A stretch of 64,000 nt of DNA from Loripinus fragilis. Its lineage: Eukaryota > Mollusca > Bivalvia > Lucinida > Lucinidae. The notes below the pieces were generated by a model that did no database searches, was not told the DNA's origin, and was given only the letters and a program-made list of their open reading frames with translations. Each line of letters opens with the position of its first letter. The first letter of the stretch is position 1. Shown piece after piece: positions 55,348 to 64,000 of this stretch. Both the position numbers and the translations under genes were made by a program. The stretch lies in the NCBI GenBank assembly GCA_964019695.1, contig OZ026522.1, positions 76,725,601-76,789,600 of the forward strand, given 5' to 3'.

Positions 55348-55654
55348 AGGGTCTGGATGGGGTATAATGATTAGTGAATAATGGCCCTTTTTATAATGAA
55401 TAGTGAATAATGAGCCCAAAAAATAATGAATAGGGAATAATGAGGGCCTAAACATTAATGAATAATTCTATTTTTTAATAAATTGAAGAAAAAATTAATG
55501 AATAGTGAATAATCAGATTTCTTTGTCACCTTTCTTACTTTTAATGAATAATTGGTCTTATTTTAATGAATAACCCAAAATTTTAATGAGATGAATAATG
55601 GGCTAAATTTTTAATGAATAGTGAATACCAGACCCCCCCCCCCATCCAGACCCT
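55348..55654. mobile_element. TIR MITE with 7-bp target duplication
   Basis: Left end AGGGTCTGGATGGGG and right end CCCCATCCAGACCCT are perfect inverted repeats, flanked by ATAATAG at 55341-55347 and 55656-55662. The interior is almost entirely degenerate TTAATGAATAATGG-like repeats. Confidence 0.82.
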
Positions 55655-56461
55655 CATAATAGGATTATACTATTTTTCACAGAAACAGGTAAATTAAGGT
55701 GTATACAAGGATAGTTATTTAAAATGCTAGAAACGACTCCCTTAGTTAGAAATATGAGAACAAGAAACACTTTAAAAATCTCCTTCTTCAGAACCAGGAG
55801 GCCGATGGCCCTAGGTCTTGCAATTGGCAAACAACATTGGGGTCCAGCGTCTATCACGTCTGCTAAATTGATGATCAAAGATTGACCTTGACCTATTAAC
55901 CACATGGTCAAATTTGATTCCAATGCACTCTTTTCTTGAAAAATTGAATTTTTGAAAACTGTTTAAACCTGCCATTACTCTCACTAGGCATGTTAGAACG
56001 GCTTAACTAAAAGAGACAAGGACGGAAATATCAATGTTGTCCTTTGATCTTTTATCTGAGGGTACATGTAATCGTATTTGAATTACCGTCAACATAGTAA
56101 AACATATATACATGTATGGTCATCACACCCATATGTTTTACAATCCCTTCCAAAATTAACTTCTTTTCTTTATCAAAATTCCAATTCCCTTGGGCCCTGA
56201 TATGATCTGATATGTAGCATTTGGAATGTTGCTTCTATGATGATGATCCTAAGTTGCTGTTGTCCAAAGCAAATTTGTTTTCAATTGCATTTTAATGGGA
56301 ATGGTAGTAAAAAATTGAAATCCGGTTTCCGCTGAACAAGTCATTATATTTACTAAATATGGTTAGCCTAGATGTTTATCATCATCATTCCAATGCTTTA
56401 ACTTTTAGCATTCTATTGCCACAAAATACAAATATGGGGTTAGGTCTCAAGTTCTTGTATG

Positions 56462-56685
56462 TACTGTCATGCTTACCAAGAGTGACAGTGACAAAATAAT
56501 TTGTTTACAAATGCTAAGTAAAACACTAACGTTCACACTTCACTTGAGCTAACGCGAATCGATAGATCACTTGTGTATTAATCCAGGATAGGATTAATAC
56601 ACAAGTGATATATCGATTATATTGTCCCTGATAAATTTGTAAAGAAAACATGGAGTCAATGCCACTCTTGGCTGGCAGCACAGTA
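56462..56685. mobile_element. palindromic MITE, family H copy 1
   Basis: Ends TACTGTCATGCTTACCAAGA and TCTTGGCTGGCAGCACAGTA pair; the centre (GTGTATTAATCC / GGATTAATACAC) is a second inverted pair. Same family as 62266-62495. Confidence 0.8.
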
Positions 56686-56782
56686 GTTCATGGTATGTAA
56701 ATGTGATTTACTAGCCTAACAACATAAACAAAGATTATTTTCCCTTACATCAAGCAGATGGACCAGAAATCTGAGAATGGAG

Positions 56783-57395
56783 ATTTGATATTTATCGCAT
56801 CATCGAGCAACGAATGCTCATGTGAGTCTGTGCACATGTGCAGCATCGCCAGATCCTTAGCTGGTCACATACACAGAGTCAATCGGAACTGTCTCGGTCA
56901 GTTCCGAGGAATCAGACTTCGGATGTACATGGAGGATTTACTTTGATAACGTGATGCTGGCGTTACAAAGCATGAAGCTGGCGTAACAGAAACCATACCA
57001 ACGCAAAACAAGTGTGATCGCAGCAAAACAAACGTTTATAAGCGAATTTTATGCTTTATGCTATAGCGATATTTTATTGAAAAATACATCAACTTCATTT
57101 AATCTACTGACTAAACTTTTCGGGTAATGAGAAAAATGGATTTAATAGAGCTAAACCCACAAGCTACAGAACCAGTTTTCCTTACGCCAGTTTCGGCTAA
57201 GAAAATGGAGCCTTTTCGTTTATAGTAGTACTACGCGTAATGCGCCCACGTACACCCGAGGCTTGATTTGATTCTCGAATTGAGCCGGACTGTCCCGATT
57301 GACACAGAGTTTTGATGCAGATGAAGGCTCATACAAAGCAGTAGACCCTCTCGCCCTGTTTATTAGACTGGCATTTGCACATAAGCGATAGGTAC
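56783..57395. repeat. dispersed repeat with TATCGC inverted ends
   Basis: Begins GATATTTATCGCATCATCGA and ends near ATAAGCGATAGGTAC. Parts recur at 15320-15500 (GTGATTGCAGCAAAACAAAC) and 24260-24400 (GATTCAATTCTCGAATTG). Non-coding. Confidence 0.5.
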
Positions 57396-57422
57396 AAAAT
57401 ATCGCGAATTACTTTTTATGGT

Positions 57423-57640
57423 GCTACGAGGGCCATCCAATAAGTTCTGACAATGACCCTATTTCTCTAGGACGTGTTTCAATAACCTTCACATGTTATT
57501 TAGAATATTATGTATTGAATCACCTGTTCAAATAGTTTCCATGTTGCAATCGCAATGGTTGCTAGGCGACTAAAGAATACAAGGTAAACGGACATGGACA
57601 GGGCACTATTTGCGGTATATATGCCTAAATTTCAAAGAAA
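57423..57640 (+). mobile_element. truncated mariner-like left end
   Basis: TACGAGGGCCATCCAATAAG resembles the TACGAGGG termini of the elements at 993 and 28062. No matching right end was found nearby, so it is a 5' fragment. Confidence 0.45.
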
Positions 57641-58312
57641 TTGCAAACTCCTCTTTAAAACTTTTTATATAAATAAATAAAGACATAGAAATAAAATAAA
57701 AACACATGCTGAAAAACATCCCAGAGCTGTATGCTGGCAAATTTTATGATTACCGTTTGATATAGGCGTGTTACTTATCAGAAATGTCAATTATACACGA
57801 CTTAGAAAATTTCCCCTTACGCTCAAGTATAAGTGTGCACACCTTTGAGCTCGACTTCACCATTCTAGAATCAGACAAAAGAAATCACATTTTTTGTATA
57901 TCACTTTATCCACCAAATGGCAGGATTTACAAATATTGCTTCACTTACTAAACTCATTCTTAGATCATCATATATAGGACATACCATCAGTACATATTCC
58001 TCATCTTCAATGCAAGAGGCAAGAGGCACAATGGAAACAAGCCCGCTCCCTCAAGATAAAATTTTGGTACCGACCAGCTTCTATTTCCAGATCTAAACTT
58101 AGCTAGAGATCTTCTATGCTTTCTAGACATTATTTCAAAACAATATGTTTCGGCATGAAAGCCATTTTCGTTTGTCTATATGTGCTGAGTTTGTCTCCAG
58201 CCGTGCCACTTCTTGCAGAGTTCTTATTTAAATCTTAATGCCTTTTCTGAACAAAATCTTTGAAAACTTCATCGACAATAAGAGAACAAATAGAATTTGG
58301 TTCTATGTAATG

Positions 58313-59760
58313 CTAAATTTCGTAATTTTCCTGGACATTGTACTTTTGAATTTGTTTTCTAACTTTAAAATTCCGGTTTCTACACAAGTCATTTCCTTTT
58401 AGATCACACCAGACAAAGACTCGTTTGTTCAGACGGTCGTTGTCCATGTTCACTAAATGGCACCAATGATTCAAACCTGACATCCACAATCTACACTCCT
58501 TTGAATACCATGCAGTGTCGCCATTTACAGCTGCAAATGGAGTGTATTTACCAAAATTTAGGAAATTCCTAGCTGCTCGGTTTTTGCACTGCCTGTGTAC
58601 AGCTAAAACATTCTGTCCCCCAAATTGGGGTTCCATACATAGTTAAAATACTCTCATATATAACTTATTAAGCACATCATATGATAAACCACCAAAATAC
58701 TTAGATTTATTTATAATCAGGCCAAAAGCTCTATTTGCAGATTTAGCTACTGCCTTAGCTGTTTTGGAGTAATCTAGAAATTCAGTTAAAACGAGTTATA
58801 TCACCAAGTAAAATTGAATCTGAGCGAGTAACTGAGGGTGTTCGGAAATGAAATATATTTGATTTGTTCCATTTATCAACATCCCATTAAGCTTGCACCA
58901 GGCACTAAAAATAGTATATAAAACTTGCAAATGATTTGGGTTTCAGCCATAAGCACAATGTCATCCGCAAACAGCAGAATGTTTACCTTTTCCTCCTCAT
59001 AGACCATACCAACATTTGTACTTTTCAATTTCAAAACAAGATTAGTAAAGAAGAAGCTAAAAAGGACAGGTGATATCGGACAGCCTTGCTTCAAGCCACA
59101 TTTTACCGCAAACCAGTCAGTATTGAAACAATTTATTCTAACTGTACATATAACCTTAACATAAAGCCCTTTAATAGGTGAAAATAATTTATCTTTAATG
59201 CCAATATATTGTAGCTTATGCCATAAAATATCCTGATTAACTGTATCAAATGCTTTTTTGAAGTCTATACAGGCACAATATGTTGACTTTTTTGCTTTTT
59301 TCTTGGTTTCAATAACGCTGGTAAGGGTTGTCAAATGATCAAGTGTACTTCTTTTTTCCTAAAGCCATTTTGCTCATTAACAATAATATTTTGCTGCTCA
59401 TTCCAACGTAATAGTCTTTCATTCAAAACTCTACAATACACTTTATATGTGATAACTGATAGAGTAATGCCCCTATATGAAAGTGGATCTCTAGGATCAC
59501 TGGTAGAGACTTTCAGAATTGGATTTATAATGCCTCTTGGCCATGTTTCCTGATTTAAAACATACATTGAAGAACTGCAGAAATGCTATTATTTTGGCAT
59601 TTTTTCAAGACTTCACCAGGAGCCTCATTTACCCCAGAGGCTTTGTTCACCTTTAAGTGTAGGACTGGTTGATGAACTTCCGCGAGAGTGATTGGACCAC
59701 GAAATTCGCTGGCATCTGAGTGGCTTCGGTTTTCATGTATATTGCCCAATTTGATACTTG
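58313..59760 (-). pseudogene. LINE reverse transcriptase fragment
   Basis: Minus-strand pieces show WPRGIINPILK, PLSYRGITLS, CIDFKKAFDTV, CGLKQGCPISPVLFS and LLFADDIVLMAE (catalytic FADD). The C-terminal end has GKYTPFAAVNGD and RLNKRVFVWCD. It comes from a different lineage than the intron 5 LINE, which has YADD. The 5' half with endonuclease is missing and frames are broken near 59330 and 59555. Confidence 0.85.
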
Positions 59761-59895
59761 GTCATTAACAACATGATGCTTGCATATTAAACATTTTCTC
59801 AAAGTCATGCTTCCATTTTTTGCAAGTCACTTTTTGGATCAGTATTTCAGGAGCCTTCCTCATAGTAAACTTCCTCACTATATACTCTCCTTACC

Positions 59896-60530
59896 ATGCA
59901 TGTAACGTCAGAAATGCATTTTTATTCGAAAAAAAACCCTAAAAAATATCATGCATGGTCGTGTCAAAATGTATGTGATGCACTTACCGTTTTGTTGGAC
60001 AACATTTTTATTCGATTTGGCACCAAGCTGTATAGACAAGTAGTTGGCACTAAGTGTGCTCCCCTTGTTGCCGATTTATTTCTGTTTTGTTATGAGAGGG
60101 AATTTATGATGTCTCTTTCTGATAATAAGCAGGATGAAGTTATTAATGCTTTTAACAAAAATACGTCCAGATATTTGGACGATATTTTAAACATTAATAA
60201 TGTTTATTTTGACAATACGGTAAGTCAAATTTACCCTTCAGAGCTGCAGCTTAATCGAACTAATACCTCTGATACCGAAATCGCATTTTTAGACTTGCAT
60301 TTGTCAATTTCTAATGATATAGGTTTTACCAAAATTTATGATAAACTTGCCTACTTTGATTTTGAGATTGTTCATTTCCCATTTTCCCTCGAAACTGATC
60401 CTACGGAGTCTATATCTCTCAACGAATTCGTTTTGCTAGAGCATCTAGGAATGTTACTGACCTCAACACTCGTAATAAATTGTTAACTCAGAAACTTCTT
60501 AAACAAGGCTATCTGTATCATAAATCATAA
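59896..60530 (+). pseudogene. reverse transcriptase fragment, probably Penelope-like
   Basis: Shows VVGTKCAPLVADLFLFCYER, SRYLDDILNI (catalytic YLDD) and AFLDLHLSISND, and continues after a frameshift near 60410 as RIRFARASRNVTD and LLTQKLLKQGY. The order and the GT.CAPL..DLFL..YE pattern fit Penelope-like RTs. The GIY-YIG domain was not found and the fragment stops at about 60530. Family assignment is from memory. Confidence 0.6.
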
Positions 60531-62265
60531 TGTCGGGATAAAACTTCGAATTGTCATCCTTTCTGACAACTGGTTACGCACGAGTGCTGTAATTCATGTT
60601 AATAAGGCGAGAGCTAGGTGGAACGGGTACAGGATGTTTATTTCAGTTTTCATACTGTGATCTATTTTCAGTCCTCCACTTACGCAAGAAAACTGGCATA
60701 GATAAGACAAAATTATTTAAGCAACAAATCAGACGTTTTATATTTTAATTTTTGTGTCCAAATTTTCACAGTATATATCACTCATTAGAATAAATCAAGA
60801 GCGCCGAGCGCGAACGTTTTATACAGTTACGACTGTTCATAATTATGTCCGGTATATAGGTATATTTTTGCCTCTTGGAAGTCGTCAAAGTAATACATGT
60901 TGAAACAGTTTTAGGTTGCATGTAGTTTTAGGTTGCTTCTAAAGGATCACCTTTTCAGAACTTAGTATACACATGCGAATAGCTACGAATTTTGTAGGCT
61001 AAAATGACCGAATTTCTTTTTATATAATTAAAACATAAAAAACACCATGAGAATTGAATGCAGATACAGAATCCATCAACATTTTTTTTTCTATCTAAAT
61101 ATTTAATGGAATTATAGGACCGTGAAGTAAGAGTTCCTATTCTGGCCCATTGTTTTCTGACCGCCTAACTTATTGGTATATCGATACAGTCATCTGGTAA
61201 GTATGTCCTCCATTTCTGGGGATGTAAGCTTAAACAGAAAAAGCACAACGGTTGACTGAATGCATGGTTAAAACTGTAAACTGCAAAAATAAAAAAATAA
61301 ACACATAAAAGTGTCGTCAGTGGTATACGACGGTCCCAATTTGTTTTTTAAAGCTAACCTTGTCTGTGTTAGACTATTCAAGATATTGGGATATCGATCC
61401 CATCCACAGTATTGATTTCATTAGTGTTGGAATGATAGTATTTGTTACGAGGATATTTAGACCATAAGTTCCAAAATATGAGGCAGCTCATTTTAATACT
61501 ATCGCATTGTCAAGCAATGATGGCTAAAGCGAATTTGCGCATATGCGCAATATCACAATAGCATTTACAGTGCGCGTTTCAACGTATAAATGGGAAAAGA
61601 TTCAGACATACACCATTCCTCTATCTCCGCAGTATACTTAGTGAATGATTTGCGCATGTGCGATAAGTACCATCATTTGATGCACTGGCCAAGTAGCATA
61701 GAATTACGAGAGGTCACTCTCTGTGGCATTTTATCTGTATCAAAACTTTTGATTAGGCCTGTATAAAGGTCGGTATAAAGGATTCTACATGTACATGGGT
61801 TTAGCCAGCAATTGAGAATTTGGTACCTATTGCATATGCGCACTGTAAAAGTAAATGTAACTAAACATCAAATTTGATGGAAGTTGGACTGCCAGTGATT
61901 TTGGTGTAGCTATTTTTCAGCTTTTAAACTATAGAATGTTCAATGTATTGACCTGGAGAATACTACAACAATAACAGGTACAAATGTTTTAACTTTCATC
62001 CCAAGGAAAATAAATGTAAGTTCGTGACACAAAAAGTGATAGAAGATTAGCTGCAACCTCGTTTGTTATAACCTTAAACATATTTCTACAGTGCGACAAT
62101 CGAAAGCTCTGACGATCCTGCGCATCTGGCTCATCGGAAAACACGGCAGCTAAACACATAAAATTTAAAAGTTGCGCTTTGCTTATACATGTGATGGTAT
62201 GTTTACGACACCTTTTACGTGAATTTAAGACGGTTTAAAGATCTCGAAAGCTCAACTTACTATCT

Positions 62266-62495
62266 CTACTGTCGTGCCAACCAAGAGTGACAGTGACGTA
62301 AGACTTGCTTTACAATCGCTAGGTAAAACACTAACGTATACTGTTTACTTGAGCTAACGCAAATCGATAGATCACGTGCATTAATCCTATACTGCGGATA
62401 GGATTAATACACTAGTGATATATCGATTATAAGTACATGATAGCTCTGTAAACAAAACATGACGTCATTGTTACTCTTGGCTGGCAGGACAGTAG
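62266..62495. mobile_element. palindromic MITE, family H copy 2
   Basis: Left end CTACTGTCGTGCCAACCAAG; right end reverse-complemented CTACTGTCCTGCCAGCCAAG. The centre forms a GGATTAAT hairpin. The matching position in the first duplicate (around 3663) has no insertion. Confidence 0.82.
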
Positions 62496-62693
62496 CTAAA
62501 TAGAAGAGCGCGATAAATGCCATTATCTATTACTGGCCAATATGTATTTTTCGATATGTATACATGACTGTTTATACAAGGCGCTCTTATTGCGTCGGTT
62601 AGGACAATGAACCCATTATCAACAGATATATTGTGTTTCATATGTGTGGTAGGAATAGGTTATTCACGTTTCGTTGTGGATAAATGACAGAAA

Positions 62694-62745
62694 ATGACAT
62701 TGGATAAGAAAATTGAGAAGTCGGAAGATGCTGGTGAGGTGGTAG
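62694..62745 (+). CDS. exon 1 of a putative tandem SLC17 paralogue (partial gene)
   Basis: Encodes MTLDKKIEKSEDAGEVV and ends in the same phase 1 donor GTATGT (62746) as exon 1 at 3842-3902. The first ATG of the other copy is at 62684 here, but one extra A shifts it out of frame, so the second ATG would have to be used. No exon 2 appears before the window ends. It could be a dead duplicate. Confidence 0.5.
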
Positions 62746-63127
62746 GTATGTATTTTGAGGCCGTCCAAGGGGTTTGTGGGACAGGGGAAACGGGAAATTC
62801 ATTTCACGGGGGAACACGAGAAAAAAGGTCAAATTTTGAGGGGAACAGGGGAACAAAGACGATATTGGGGAACAAGGAACATAAGATATTTTGTTTCGAC
62901 TTTTGGAGAACAGGGGAACAAGCCAATTTATTTCAGGGGAACAAGGGAACAGGTACCCCCAGGAGGGCCTCTATCTTACCCTTCTCGTACATTCGAAAAT
63001 CCTAGGCCACATTTAGAATCAAGTATGAAAAGACTGAGTTTTGATCTTCGGGACAGGCTGAAGGAAAATTATTTGGGGCCTTCCCAATTAAACCGATTAT
63101 TCTGATCATCTGAAAGACTTTTATCAA

Positions 63128-63506
63128 AATGTTAAAGCTGCATAATCTGTAACTTTTGATGTTTTCATTTTAAAAATAATGTTTCTATTTTTCAAGAACA
63201 CAGTATAAATACTAAAATTCAGGTATACATTTTACCTTTTTCGTAATAATTAACAAATTATTAGTGCCAAAACAACAGCATTTATGTTAAAAATCAACTG
63301 TCTAGAATTATTGGAGGGACGCAAATAATTACAAACAAGAGAAAATACACCCGTTTTTATAAGATAATTCACTTTTTCACGCAGTTTTCAGCTGTGGAAA
63401 TTAGATTTATTGTGACAACATAACTTTATTCTACTTTTGCAAATGATTTAAAAAGAAAATATTTTTTTTCGAAAAATGTTCATAGTTACAGAGTATGCAG
63501 CTTTAA
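63128..63506 (-). mobile_element. TTAA-type MITE, family copy 3 (inverted)
   Basis: Begins GTTAAAGCTGCATAATCTGT and ends AGAGTATGCAGCTTTAAAT. It is the reverse-complement form of 29902-30277. Confidence 0.78.
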
Positions 63507-63510
63507 ATGC

Positions 63511-63741
63511 AATTTTACTTTTCCATAGCCTATCGTTTGTGAAATCTTGAACTGTTTGCTTCAGGCCAATTGACCTAACATGGTTTCTGTCATTATCAAA
63601 GTAGACAATCGATGTAAATCCGAGGTCTGGTTCTACAGAATTGGCTGAGGAGTTCCAAATGCTTTTATCATTTAGATACTGAGCACTCATGCTGATTATG
63701 TTTGTACTCCACTTCTCTTCAACAGCACAATGTTGTTTCAA
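63511..63741 (-). CDS. unidentified minus-strand coding-like fragment
   Basis: A 75-80 codon open frame containing AVEEKWSTNIISMSAQYLND and TSIVYFDNDRNHVRSIGLKQ. Its composition looks like protein, but I recognise no family. It runs straight into the MITE at 63506, which supplies the apparent C-terminus. Could be an exon, a pseudogene or a transposon piece. Confidence 0.3.
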
Positions 63742-64000
63742 ACATAGTCAGAAGCTAGCTGATCTGGATCTACAGTTTTAATGATGTTTTAGAAGCCATT
63801 TCAACCAACATTGTTGACCCAGATCAGGCAGCCCCGGTGATAGCAGTCTGACCTTAGGTCGCACTGTTTAATTCATACTTGCATTAGTCAAATAATGTTA
63901 ACTAAAATATGCAGCACACGACGTTTAGCGCAAATGACATTTTCAGATGATTTCTGTGGGCGCTTTAACCCTTAAAGCACCAATCACGACTGCAGCAGAT

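Larger units (their letters stand above)
60661..63035 (+). repeat. 5' region of SLC17 gene, downstream copy of the large duplication
   Basis: Colinear with 185-4147, sharing TTTTCAGTCCTCCACTTACG-like flank, AAATCAAGAGCGCCGAGCGC, TTTTTAAAGCTAACCTTGTC, the TATA-like site at 61585, GAATTTGGTACCTATTGCAT and exon 1. It lacks the three transposons of the first copy but has 62266-62495 and about 250 bp around 60990-61235 not present in the first. Confidence 0.82.

Noticed and set aside
185..63035. A single giant mobile element with 2.4-4 kb terminal direct repeats
   Set aside because: The repeats contain an SLC17 exon 1 with working splice phase and no terminal dinucleotides or target duplication are visible; tandem gene duplication explains them better.
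62638..63105. Long overlapping frames around the second exon 1
   Set aside because: They read through the GTATGT donor into GGGGAACA repeats or lie antisense; only 62694-62745 is supported.

Overview
This is animal nuclear DNA: AT-rich, intron-rich, with exons of roughly 60-300 bp, GT..AG junctions and a very dense load of transposons. The repeat fauna points to a lophotrochozoan, most likely a bivalve mollusc: tRNA-derived SINEs, an SGNH-esterase CR1/L2-like LINE, BEL/Pao, Tc1, a probable Penelope-like fragment and many terminal-inverted-repeat MITEs. Species cannot be fixed from the sequence alone.

The only host gene I can assemble is a + strand SLC17-family (sialin-like) anion transporter. 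Eleven coding exons between 3842 and 41861 join with matching phases into a 1704-nt reading frame (567 residues plus stop). The gene covers about 38 kb because its introns are full of transposons. Exon 6 (TM6 and the start of the central loop) is followed by four further tandem copies joined by an 8-nt GTAAGCAG linker. The start of the last exon (TM12) is preceded by three partial tandem copies.

Layout. 185-4147: 5' flank, exon 1 and the start of intron 1. 3842-41861: the transporter gene. Intron 3 holds a TIR element, a SINE and a repeat-rich minus-strand ORF. Intron 5 holds a nearly complete but decayed LINE. Intron 6 holds a SINE split by a mariner-like element and a foldback transposon with minisatellite arms. 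41862-60650: transposon graveyard (Tc1 pseudogene, minus-strand BEL/Pao pseudogene carrying two later insertions, minus-strand LINE fragment, probable Penelope-like RT fragment). 60661-63035: a second, direct-orientation copy of the 5' flank plus exon 1, about 58.8 kb downstream of the first. This suggests that a tandem SLC17 paralogue begins near the window's right edge.

The two copies of the 5' region differ by clean transposon insertions, each with an empty site in the other copy, so they record relative insertion order. No prokaryotic genes, rRNA, credible functional tRNA or CRISPR array were found.
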